Origin: Corynebacterium sp. TAE3-ERU12
GTDB taxonomy: Bacteria; Actinomycetota; Actinomycetes; Mycobacteriales; Mycobacteriaceae
Length of the DNA stretch: 64,000 bases
Direction: 5' to 3'
Assembly: GCF_019209905.1 (NCBI RefSeq)
Contig: NZ_JAHUTM010000001.1
Coordinates: 124,001-188,000, forward strand
The position numbers and the translations under genes were made by a program. Below, piece by piece: positions 56,986 through 64,000 of the stretch; within the stretch, counting starts at the first letter, position 1; every line of letters begins with the position of its first letter. The notes under the pieces are model-generated. The model was given only the letters and a program-made list of their open reading frames with translations. It made no database searches and was not told where the DNA came from.

Positions 56986-57927
56986 GTGCGGGAATATGGT
57001 TCTCAGATTGTGGTTGAGGAAGATCAACCAAAACCGTCGTCGGGTAGCAGCTTAAAAAAGATACTGCTACCAGTCGTCCTAGTACTCCTGGGGCTACTCA
57101 TCCTGCTCTACCCAGTGGTTGCTACCCAATGGAATAACGCCCAGCAGCTGCGAGCTGCTCAGGAATATTCCAAACTCGAGCAGAACACTGACCCGGCCGT
57201 GTTGAGCCAAGAATGGGAAAGCGCTCACCGTTATAACGCCGAGCGCGGCACCGGCCCGATCTTGGACCCCTGGCTTGCTCGAATTAGTAGCGATAACGTC
57301 GAATACCAGGCGTATCTCAAAGAGCTAGCGGTTCACGAGGTCATGGGCCGAATTATCGTTCCGGCCGCCCAGGTGGACCTGCCGATTTATCACGGTACCG
57401 GGGAAGACACCCTCCAGCGAGGTGTCGGTCACCTCTATGGTTCTGAATTGCCAGTGGGTGGCGAAAATACGCACTCCGTACTCACGGGTCACACTGGTTT
57501 GACCAATGCGACGCTGTTCGACAATCTCGGTGATGTCAAAAAGGGTGACCCCTTCTACCTTGCTGTTGCCGGCGAGAAGCTCAAGTACGAAGTTCACGAT
57601 ATTCGCGTGGTCCTGCCCGAAGAAACAGACAGCCTGAAGCCCGTAGCAGGTGAAGACCTCGTCACCTTGGTGACGTGTACTCCGTATGGCATCAACACTC
57701 ACCGTCTGCTGGTTACTGGCCACCGCGTACCCCTCGATCCTGAGGACGCGAGCGCCTTCGAGGACTCCGGTTTGCACTGGCAGTGGTGGATGTGGGTCAT
57801 CGTTGCGGTAGCAGTCTTGATTCTGCTCATGCTCGCCCTGTGGATTCGTAAGGTAATGCGCCGGAATAACGAAAACAGCGCTGACTACGTCGATAATTCG
57901 ACGACCCCCGGACAGGAGCAGTTCTGA
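56986..57927 (+). CDS. Class C (pilus-assembly) sortase
   Basis: 313-residue transpeptidase that polymerises the pilins of this cluster. Cytoplasmic tail, membrane anchor at about 26-47, catalytic barrel with H169 (LTGHTG), C231 (TLVTC) and R240, and the class-C lid motif DPW at 94-96 that closes the active site. A second membrane helix at 261-286 is also typical of class C. GTG start at 56986 with GGAG upstream. Its stop overlaps the start of the next pilin gene (TGATG). Confidence 0.93.
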   Translation: MREYGSQIVVEEDQPKPSSGSSLKKILLPVVLVLLGLLILLYPVVATQWNNAQQLRAAQEYSKLEQNTDPAVLSQEWESAHRYNAERGTGPILDPWLARISSDNVEYQAYLKELAVHEVMGRIIVPAAQVDLPIYHGTGEDTLQRGVGHLYGSELPVGGENTHSVLTGHTGLTNATLFDNLGDVKKGDPFYLAVAGEKLKYEVHDIRVVLPEETDSLKPVAGEDLVTLVTCTPYGINTHRLLVTGHRVPLDPEDASAFEDSGLHWQWWMWVIVAVAVLILLMLALWIRKVMRRNNENSADYVDNSTTPGQEQF

Positions 57928-58778
57928 TGAGCGGCCTTAAAGTTTCTAAAACCTCACGGTTTACGGCGCTGGCAGTAGCTGCCGGTATATCAATTATTCC
58001 GGTGAATGCATACGCGGTCGACCGCACCATCACTGGCAACACGGATGGCCTTAACCCAGCCACCACAGCAGAGTGTGAATCCCTCTCACTTGCGCTGCAG
58101 ATACCTACGGGCAATCCCCACGACGAGACCCCAGCCGGGCAAAAGCCAGCTGGACCGGTGTCTGGGACAACCTTCACAATCGCTCGCGTGCAGGGTGTTG
58201 ATCTAGCAACTGCCGAAGGTTGGGAACGCGCGAAGTCCATGACTGTCGCCGAAGCTCAGGAAGCCGAACTCGCAGAGCCGCATTCCGCGACCACCGATGA
58301 TGGCGGTCGCGCAACGTTCAACAGTCTTGAGCGCGGACTTTATCTGGTTACCGCCGAGCCGCCCAATAACACCGAATACCGGTACATGACCTTCGAGCCG
58401 TTCTTGGTTACTGTCCCGGTCGGTGCAGGTGACGCATGGACATGTGACCCGGTATTGCTGGTGAAGCCCGATGGCCACACTGACGACCCCAAGCCGGGAC
58501 CAGGTGACGACCCGACGCCGGGACCAGGTGATGACCCAGACAACGATCCGGGTGATAGTCCAGGCGATGGTTCCGATGACACCCCTGGTGATGGTTCCGA
58601 TGACGGTTCCAGCGATTCTGATGATGACGGTGACAATGGCTCCAGCGGCGGCGGTGGCGGCGGAGACCTACCGGTGACCGGCGCGGCCGTGATGGGTATT
58701 GCAGGAGCAGCCGTTGTATTGCTCGGCGCTGGCCTGCTGTTCCTCCGGCTTGGTAAGCGAGGCGACCGACGTGGTTAA
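57927..58778 (+). CDS. Minor (probably basal) pilin with LPVTG sorting signal
   Basis: 283 residues: signal peptide to about AYA (29-31), one pilin-type domain (SGTTFTIARVQGVDL to LERGLYLVTAEPP), then a long Asp/Gly/Pro/Ser-rich stalk (about 182-245, repeated PGPGDDP and DGSDD), LPVTG at 248-252 and a membrane helix. Position, size and single domain suggest the SpaB-like base pilin that anchors the fibre to the wall; the acidic stalk is longer than I expect for SpaB. Translationally coupled to the sortase. Confidence 0.82.
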   Translation: MSGLKVSKTSRFTALAVAAGISIIPVNAYAVDRTITGNTDGLNPATTAECESLSLALQIPTGNPHDETPAGQKPAGPVSGTTFTIARVQGVDLATAEGWERAKSMTVAEAQEAELAEPHSATTDDGGRATFNSLERGLYLVTAEPPNNTEYRYMTFEPFLVTVPVGAGDAWTCDPVLLVKPDGHTDDPKPGPGDDPTPGPGDDPDNDPGDSPGDGSDDTPGDGSDDGSSDSDDDGDNGSSGGGGGGDLPVTGAAVMGIAGAAVVLLGAGLLFLRLGKRGDRRG

Positions 58779-58886
58779 TCGCACTATCAGTCAATATATG
58801 CCGTGCAACTACGCACAAGAATTAACTATTTTCCGTAACAGAATCCGCGTAGCGTATTTCCGGAGCGAAGAAAGGAACGCCGAGTA

Positions 58887-61800
58887 ATGGCATCCTCCAG
58901 CAAGGCCACCAAGCACAGGGCCACAAAGCGTCGGCTGCTTGCCGTATGCGCCACCGTTGGGCTCTTAGCTGCCGGCGTGCCCGCAGCTGCGGCCGACGAT
59001 ATCGACGAAACAACGACTAGCTCGGCTAGCGAGTCCGCCGCCCCGGAGCGCACCAGCGAATCGACTACGCCGGAACCAACCCGTGAGACTGCTACGCCGC
59101 AGCCTCCTCGACCGTCGACCTCAGCTCCGGAAACGTCCTCCACGCAGCGGCCGGCCGAACCGGCTCCTTCAGATGCCGATAAGCAGCGCGCGGAAGAAGA
59201 ACGTCAGCGCGAAGAAGAAAAGCGTAAGCAGGACGAAGAGAAGAAGCGCGAAGAAGAAAAGCGCAAGCAGGACGAAGAGAACAAGAAGCGCGAAGAGGAA
59301 GAAAAGCGCAAGCAGGACGAAGAGGACAAAAAGCGCGAAGAAGAAGAGCGGGATCGCGCAGGACGTTCTCGCGTTGCTCGAGCTGCGGGTAGAGGCCCGC
59401 AGCCGGCCGAACCGCCAAATAACACCACCTACGGTAAATTAGAGAAATTCGTTGAGCGTACTTCCGGTAACCCGGACTGGCTGCGTAATTCCCCTGCTGC
59501 TAACCCTCCGGTGCCGCTGAAGTGTGGCCGGACGCTGAACATTGCCCTGGTTTTCGATATGTCCGGCTCTCTAAACGAAGGCGAGCGTGAAAAAGCTGCT
59601 GAAGCGGGCAAGGGTGTTGTGTCCAAGCTCGCCGGCACTAACTCGAGAATCGGCGTCTACAACTTCGCTACCGATGCGCCTTCTATTGCCTCTGCAAAAT
59701 CAGCACAAAGGCATGATTTAACTCAGCCCAGTGGTGTCTCTGAGGCTCGTCAAGTTATTGATAACCTCAAAGATCGCCCCTCAGGCTATAAAGGCACCAA
59801 CTGGCAGGCTGGTTTAGAAGACGTACCGCTGAAGCAAACTGATGGCGCAGGTGAGGTCACTCAAGGATATGACGTGGTGTACTTCATCACAGATGGTGTT
59901 CCCACGACGGCCTATAAAGATAGCGCTAATTCGACATCATCGTACGTCGCAAACGATGTTCAGACCTTCACTCATATTAGCGATATTGATAACGCTATTG
60001 CTGCCGCTAACCGGCTGAAGCAGTCCGGTACCCGAGTCGTTCCCATTATGGTCGACAAAGTCCCGGAAGCACAGTGGGTTCTTCGCGATGAAGTGAAGTA
60101 TATGGAGCTTGATCAGAGATTTTCAGCAAAAGAGGGTGACGTCTTTTTCAGGGGAGATGATGGTCTCTTTGCTAAGTCTGCGCAGCAGTTCCGTCGCGTT
60201 ACCAGCGATACCGGAAATGTCAGCATTTTCAATTCAAGTACTAGGGCGGACATTCCCTGGGAAAGTCGTGGCCAGGCCCGAGTCAATGATCTCCCGTACT
60301 ACTGGTCGGCTCGCAATCGAAACGGATTCCCGGAGCGTTTGACTCCTGAGGTGATGTTGGCGCAGATTTCTGACCCAACCTCCTCCTACTTCGTCGACAG
60401 CTACGATAACTCTGTTCAAAAGCTGAAGAAAATCATCCAGTCGCCCTGTGAAGGCATCATTACTATTCAGAAGAATATTGTTAATGAGAAGGGTGAAGAG
60501 AGCCCAGGGGAAAACTGGGACTTCGCGATTAATTCCTACCTCAAAGACAAGGATATTAATGGTCTAGTTGAAGACGATGTGAACGCGGGAGCTCCCACTA
60601 ATCGTAAAAACGAAAAGACCAATGCTGATGGCATCGCTAAGGTGCGTGCCGTTCGTCAGCTCATCGATGAGGTCGATAATATCCGCATTGGCGAGCGTCA
60701 AACAGGTGGCTACGCCATTCAGAAGAACGGCGGCAATAACCTTGTTTGCATCGGGCAGGTCGGCGATGAAAACGGCGAAGTGAGCCAGGAAAGTATTCCT
60801 GTCACGAACACGTCATGGGAAGAAAACAACGGCAAAGACAAGTACGTCGGTGTCACCTTCCCGCTGAACCTCGACAAGTATTACCGCGGAGTCACCTGTA
60901 CGGCTGTCAATAAACAAAATCGGGCTACGGTCACGAAAACGCCGGTAGATGGTGACGGCGACGGCCAGGCTGCCCAAATAACCCCTGACGGCCGTGGCAC
61001 GCTTACCTACCAGGTGAACGTTGCAGGCGGCGATGAAGCCGATGCAGCCGACGTCGAAACGGGCGTCATCACCGACCAGCTGTTGTTGCCGACGGGTGTC
61101 AGCCTTGCTGGTGGGGACTCGAAGGTGAAAGTCTCGGTCAAGGCACCTAATGGAGTGACGGTCACCGAGGCCGCAGGCGAAATTCCGACGAAGAATATTA
61201 AGAACAACGAGTTCACCCTCGCGAAAAACGTTCTCGTCGAAGCCCAGAAATCAGCTGTCTTCAACATCACGGTTCCGATTCAGGTCCAGCTCCAAGGCGA
61301 AGGAGCAGTGAACTGGGAAGAAGTCGAGCGGTGTGAAGCCCCAGAAGACGCTGAAAAGAAGATGGGCGAAGCCCCGGCCAGAGGCGGTGTCGGCAACGCA
61401 GCGCTGTCCAAGAAGGATCGCTTCGAGAACAGCTACGCCTGCGTTGGACTCCGTAGGCCCAAAAACGCTGCCCTCGGTATAAATAAGGTCGTCTTCGACA
61501 AGGATGCCGAAGGTAATATTTCGGACCCCCAGCCGATAGATGGTGCGTCCTTCACGCTGTACCGCACCGATGACAACTACCGGTTCAACGATGGTGATGT
61601 CGCCGATATCGGCAATATCACCCCCGGCAAATATGCCCTCGTTGAGACCGAAGCGCCCGAAGGGTACGACCTCCTCGCGCAGCCAGTGTTCATCGACGTA
61701 GAGGGCACAACTGACGGCTACGTGTTCACTCTTGCCAACGGCACAGCCGACGGCGGGATTGTGGAACTGACCTCCGGGTCCGGTGCAGACGCGAAGTACA

Positions 61801-61940
61801 CGTGGACTGCGCAGGTCGCAGACGTCCGCTCAGGCGGTAACCTGCCCAAGACCGGCGGCAGTGGCCAGCTGCCGTTCGTCTTAGCTGCACTAGCGGTCAT
61901 AGCTGCCGCTATTCCGCTGATGCGCAAGCAGCTCAGCTAG
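58887..61940 (+). CDS. Pilus tip adhesin with VWA domain, helical rod and LPKTG anchor
   Basis: 1017 residues. Signal peptide to about AAA (33-36); a Ser/Thr/Pro/Glu-rich stretch to about 98; a very charged run (about 99-157) of repeated E/K/R-rich segments such as EEEKRKQDEE, which predicts a stable single helix; a von Willebrand A domain starting near 216 with the MIDAS residues D224-x-S226-x-S228 and ITDGVP; then beta-rich domains and a final CnaB repeat with E-box YALVETEAPEGY; LPKTG at 986-990. This matches SpaC-type tip adhesins. ATG after AGAAAGGAA. Ends in a strong terminator. Confidence 0.88.
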   Translation: MASSSKATKHRATKRRLLAVCATVGLLAAGVPAAAADDIDETTTSSASESAAPERTSESTTPEPTRETATPQPPRPSTSAPETSSTQRPAEPAPSDADKQRAEEERQREEEKRKQDEEKKREEEKRKQDEENKKREEEEKRKQDEEDKKREEEERDRAGRSRVARAAGRGPQPAEPPNNTTYGKLEKFVERTSGNPDWLRNSPAANPPVPLKCGRTLNIALVFDMSGSLNEGEREKAAEAGKGVVSKLAGTNSRIGVYNFATDAPSIASAKSAQRHDLTQPSGVSEARQVIDNLKDRPSGYKGTNWQAGLEDVPLKQTDGAGEVTQGYDVVYFITDGVPTTAYKDSANSTSSYVANDVQTFTHISDIDNAIAAANRLKQSGTRVVPIMVDKVPEAQWVLRDEVKYMELDQRFSAKEGDVFFRGDDGLFAKSAQQFRRVTSDTGNVSIFNSSTRADIPWESRGQARVNDLPYYWSARNRNGFPERLTPEVMLAQISDPTSSYFVDSYDNSVQKLKKIIQSPCEGIITIQKNIVNEKGEESPGENWDFAINSYLKDKDINGLVEDDVNAGAPTNRKNEKTNADGIAKVRAVRQLIDEVDNIRIGERQTGGYAIQKNGGNNLVCIGQVGDENGEVSQESIPVTNTSWEENNGKDKYVGVTFPLNLDKYYRGVTCTAVNKQNRATVTKTPVDGDGDGQAAQITPDGRGTLTYQVNVAGGDEADAADVETGVITDQLLLPTGVSLAGGDSKVKVSVKAPNGVTVTEAAGEIPTKNIKNNEFTLAKNVLVEAQKSAVFNITVPIQVQLQGEGAVNWEEVERCEAPEDAEKKMGEAPARGGVGNAALSKKDRFENSYACVGLRRPKNAALGINKVVFDKDAEGNISDPQPIDGASFTLYRTDDNYRFNDGDVADIGNITPGKYALVETEAPEGYDLLAQPVFIDVEGTTDGYVFTLANGTADGGIVELTSGSGADAKYTWTAQVADVRSGGNLPKTGGSGQLPFVLAALAVIAAAIPLMRKQLS

Positions 61941-61966
61941 CTGAGTCCTTCCCGCTGAGCCAAAAG

Positions 61967-62006
61967 AATCCTCCGCAGCACCTACAAGTGCTGCGGAGGA
62001 TTTTTC
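61967..62006 (+). terminator. Rho-independent terminator at the end of the pilus operon
   Basis: AATCCTCCGCAGCAC / GTGCTGCGGAGGATT, 15-bp stem, 6-nt loop, TTTTT tail. Symmetry would let it also stop sigC transcripts from the other side. Confidence 0.9.
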
Positions 62007-62068
62007 TGTATTACTAGCCGGATTGTCCGAAGCCAGAATGGGGCGGAGGTGAGATGCCCCGCCAATAC

Positions 62069-62647
62069 TTAAGCGCTGGAAGAGTGATTGTGCTGGCCCT
62101 GAAGGCGGTTAGCGGCAATAAGGTCATTACGTGCCCGGGATACCCGAGAACGAATCGTGCCGACTCGACAGTTCGCGATTTCTGCGGCCTCCTGATACGA
62201 GTACCCCAGCACCTGAGTGAGAATAAGCGCCTCGCGTCGCGCAGGCTCAAGGCCATCAAGCAAAATCTTGACGTCCACTAAATCCGCCCAGGAAGAATTT
62301 TTCTCCGAGCTACCCACAACAGAATCAGTTGCGTCCTCTAAAGTGACGGTCGACTTTCGAGGACGCGACAAATCATGGCGTACAGAATCGACCCACACCC
62401 GGCGGGCTACAGACAAAAGCCACGTTCGTGCAGAGGACCGGGCAGCGAATCGAGGCAAAGCCCCCATTACCCGTAGATACGTTTCCTGGGTGAGATCGTC
62501 GGCAATATCGGGGTCCGCAAGATGGGCAAAAAAGCGCCACACATCAGTCTGAGTGGCGCGAATAAATTCACTGAGCGCATCGGCATCACCGCGACCGGCC
62601 TGTAGGGCCAAGCGCGTGACCGAATCCTCACTGCAGTGCTGCGGCAT
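62069..62647 (-). CDS. sigC: ECF RNA polymerase sigma factor SigC
   Basis: 192-residue extracytoplasmic-function sigma factor. Region 2 (DVWRFFAHLADPDIADDLTQETYLRVM, about 36-62) and region 4 (EALILTQVLGYSYQEAAEIANCRVGTIRSRVSRAR, about 139-173) are clear; no anti-sigma gene is adjacent. Downstream of lysC-asd, the position of C. glutamicum SigC, which responds to impaired cytochrome aa3 and controls respiratory genes. TATAGT is 7 nt before the ATG, so the mRNA looks leaderless. Confidence 0.87.
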   Translation of the reverse strand: MPQHCSEDSVTRLALQAGRGDADALSEFIRATQTDVWRFFAHLADPDIADDLTQETYLRVMGALPRFAARSSARTWLLSVARRVWVDSVRHDLSRPRKSTVTLEDATDSVVGSSEKNSSWADLVDVKILLDGLEPARREALILTQVLGYSYQEAAEIANCRVGTIRSRVSRARNDLIAANRLQGQHNHSSSA

Positions 62648-62654
62648 GGAGCTA

Positions 62655-62660
62655 ACTATA
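62655..62660 (-). promoter_or_regulatory. -10 element of sigC (leaderless)
   Basis: TATAGT on the minus strand, 7 nt before the ATG at 62647. Confidence 0.5.
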
Positions 62661-62699
62661 GCAATGAATAATCACCTGCCAAGGGCGCTACAAATAGGC

Positions 62700-62735
62700 C
62701 AAAACCCCCTCCCGCATAGTGCGGGAGAGGGTTGT
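62700..62735 (-). terminator. Terminator of the acidic small-protein gene
   Basis: On the minus strand, CCCTCTCCCGC / GCGGGAGGGGG with one bulge and a 5-nt loop, followed by TTTTGG. Confidence 0.7.
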
Positions 62736-62757
62736 GGAGCTCAGTATGGATCTAAGC

Positions 62758-63039
62758 CTATGCGTCGTTTGCGACAGCAGCCTCGGGAGCCTCAACGCCG
62801 GAGGGGCTCAGGATGCGGTCGTGAGAATCGTGGATCTGGTGGTTGTCGTCGTTGGAGTCGTGGGTGGACTCATCCCACGAGATATCGAAGGCATCGTTGC
62901 CGAACGGCAGGTTCACGTCGCCGAAGGAGGAACCGAAGTTCACGTCGCCGTTGATTTCCTCAACGTTGGCGAACGGCAGATCCGGGAAAATTACGGTGTC
63001 GGGGGCAAGCGCATCGATGATTGCGACGGCATTATCCAT
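62758..63039 (-). CDS. Acidic small protein of unknown function (93 aa)
   Basis: Not recognised. 93 residues, very rich in Asp and Asn: an N-terminal MDNAVAIIDALAPDTVIFPDLPF, a Gly/Phe-rich middle with a near repeat (GDVNFGSSF, GDVNLPFGND), a histidine/aspartate stretch (HDSNDDNHQIHDSHD) and an alanine-rich end. No signal peptide or membrane segment. ATG 63039 has AAGGAG with 8-nt spacing; a -35/-10 promoter lies 100 nt upstream and a terminator follows, so this is a well-framed single gene and probably well expressed. The His/Asp stretch could bind metal, which is only a guess. Confidence 0.7.
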   Translation of the reverse strand: MDNAVAIIDALAPDTVIFPDLPFANVEEINGDVNFGSSFGDVNLPFGNDAFDISWDESTHDSNDDNHQIHDSHDRILSPSGVEAPEAAVANDA

Positions 63040-63361
63040 TACAGGCTCCTTGAAAAAACAAAATGTTGGGTTGAACGCACCTGCCGTAGGGCGCACCCTG
63101 CTCGACGCTGGTGCCACGGCCTTTGTGGTGGTGCCAAAGACGTTATGAGATCCGGGCAAAGTCCGCAAACACTAGATGTAACATCCGGTAGCTAAAAGGA
63201 GATAGTAGGCAAAATTACGGTGTGCGCTTGGTAAATGCCATGGTCACAGCGTCGGCAGGAGAGCTTGAATAACTATGAAGATACACAAGATGTAGCCCCA
63301 TATGAGGGTGGAATAAGTTGTCTAGATCGGCCCGGCCTGACCTCGCCGAGAAAACCTAGGA
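63040..63361. other. Intergenic region between the mnh operon and the acidic small-protein gene
   Basis: 322 bp. Apart from the promoter at 63140-63168 I see no gene or RNA. The part from about 63170 to 63320 is AT-richer than its surroundings. Confidence 0.5.
63140..63168 (-). promoter_or_regulatory. Promoter of the acidic small-protein gene
   Basis: On the minus strand TTGCGG (63163-63168), 17-nt spacer, TAACGT (63140-63145). Start point near 63133, giving a leader of about 95 nt. Confidence 0.5.
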
Positions 63362-63697
63362 CTAATGGGGGGCAGAATCCTCCCCAGAACCATCCCTAAT
63401 TCCAAGAATTGCGCGACCCAATACCTGCGACGCAACCGCAGAGACCACCAACATCGCAATAATCGCGATACCCGCGGTGAGCACACGACCGATCGTCAAC
63501 CGGCCTGCATCCCAATCGAGCAACACATTCGCCAGCACCAGCAATGGAATGCCTACGGTAATGCCTGCAGAAAGCTGATTGAGCCGGGAAAGCGCATCGT
63601 GCGCCCGCCACATAGAAATAACCGCGCCCAATAGGTACAGCGAACCGGCCAGAACTCCGAAAGCGAAAAGCGTAGTGACAAGAATTGTGCCAACCAT
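63362..63697 (-). CDS. mnhG: Na+/H+ antiporter (Mrp) subunit G
   Basis: 111-residue membrane protein with three helices and the MnhG/PhaG pattern, in which a conserved loop (MWRAHDALSRLNQLSAG) separates the first two helices. Part of the multi-subunit Mrp cation/proton antiporter used for Na+ and pH homeostasis. It is the last gene of the operon seen here, 2 nt after mnhF. ATG with GGAGG upstream. Confidence 0.82.
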   Translation of the reverse strand: MVGTILVTTLFAFGVLAGSLYLLGAVISMWRAHDALSRLNQLSAGITVGIPLLVLANVLLDWDAGRLTIGRVLTAGIAIIAMLVVSAVASQVLGRAILGIRDGSGEDSAPH

Positions 63698-63699
63698 GA

Positions 63700-63987
63700 C
63701 TACCTCCGTCCTCGGGTGAGCACACGAGCCAACCCCACGGTAGAAAGAACACCCAGCAGGCCAGCGAGCATCGCAATATCGAATCGCACCGCGGTTACAC
63801 GCATCAAGGCCGAGGTAAGGAAAACACCCACCATTGCGAACAAGACAGCGTCAGCCATCACTGCGCGGGAGACGTTCTCGCGTGCTCGTGACGCAGCAGC
63901 CGCGGCCATAATGAAAGCCGCGCTGCAAATAACGACACCAGCAATCGCCACCACGTGCACTACTTGCGGCTGTAAGAATGTGTGCAT
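63700..63987 (-). CDS. mnhF: Na+/H+ antiporter (Mrp) subunit F
   Basis: 95 residues, three helices, MnhF/PhaF pattern with ARENVSRAVMADAVLFAMVG between the first two. In Mrp operons F lies between E and G, as it would here. Its ATG overlaps by one base a TAA in the preceding reading frame at the window edge. Confidence 0.8.
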   Translation of the reverse strand: MHTFLQPQVVHVVAIAGVVICSAAFIMAAAAASRARENVSRAVMADAVLFAMVGVFLTSALMRVTAVRFDIAMLAGLLGVLSTVGLARVLTRGRR

Positions 63988-64000
63988 TATTTCGTGCCCT
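63987..64000 (-). CDS. Tail of an upstream gene, probably mnhE
   Basis: Only GTK-stop is visible before the mnhF start. Gene order in Mrp operons suggests mnhE, but four codons cannot show it. Confidence 0.25.

Noticed and set aside
55109..57031. 640-codon open frame on the minus strand
   Set aside because: Antisense to the pilin and the start of the sortase gene. The sense products have signal peptides, sorting motifs and catalytic residues; the antisense product has none and its composition mirrors the sense codons.

Overview
The window looks like a chromosomal segment of a Corynebacterium or a very close relative. It carries the arabinogalactan assembly block (emb, aftA, dprE2, dprE1, a GtrA protein, glfT2, glfT1, wzt/wzm), and then the order aspT - dnaX - ybaB - recR - gatD/murT - exonuclease-like gene - leuA - lysC - asd - sigC, which I recall from Corynebacterium glutamicum. 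lysC has the internal second start at codon 250 known from that species. Sortase-assembled pili point to a host-associated member of the genus. Base composition is GC-rich throughout, except for a visibly AT-richer stretch at about 48.0-51.0 kb and a milder shift in the pilus cluster. I cannot name the species.

Layout. 0-15 kb: cell-wall arabinogalactan genes, in two opposed groups separated by short unknown genes; emb runs off the left edge. 15-22 kb: a class-V aminotransferase-fold protein, a beta-lactamase-fold lipoprotein, pat, tyrA, tadA with its usual partner gene, a CsbD stress protein, and tRNA genes (Ser x3, Arg x2), with a twin inverted-repeat element beside the duplicated tRNA-Arg. 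22-28 kb: an MMPL transporter translationally coupled to tgt, then yhhQ and gluQ, which together form a queuosine salvage and modification set. 28-33 kb: a flavodoxin-like gene, amn, copZ-copA and a small membrane protein. 33-39 kb: tRNA-Ser(GGA), 4.5S SRP RNA, aspT, a hypothetical gene carrying a small palindromic insert, dnaX, ybaB, recR. 39-48 kb: gatD/murT, an ABC-2 exporter, a siderophore-interacting protein, a degenerate exonuclease/BRCT protein, and leuA preceded by a leucine-rich leader peptide and a possible attenuator. 48-51 kb: an AT-rich ABC transporter locus with an intact ATPase and two membrane genes broken by three single-base shifts. 51-64 kb: a DMT transporter, lysC, asd, a complete SpaA-type pilus operon (major pilin, class C sortase, second pilin, VWA-domain tip adhesin), sigC, an unknown acidic small protein, and the start of an Mrp (mnh) Na+/H+ antiporter operon.

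How it works together. The first block makes and exports galactan (GlfT1, GlfT2, Wzm/Wzt), makes the arabinose donor (DprE1/DprE2) and primes and extends arabinan (AftA, Emb). lysC/asd feed lysine, diaminopimelate and threonine, while leuA feeds leucine. MurT/GatD amidates lipid II. The pilus genes sit between asd and sigC behind a good GlxR-type (CRP family) operator.

Three whole-window patterns stand out. At least twenty genes have a TANNNT -10 element only 6-8 nt before the start codon, so leaderless transcription appears common. An 11-mer, GCTTKCCGACG, occurs about twenty times, mostly in one reading frame inside genes but also between genes. All four serine tRNA types expected in a GC-rich bacterium (TGA, GCT, CGA, GGA anticodons) lie within 17 kb.
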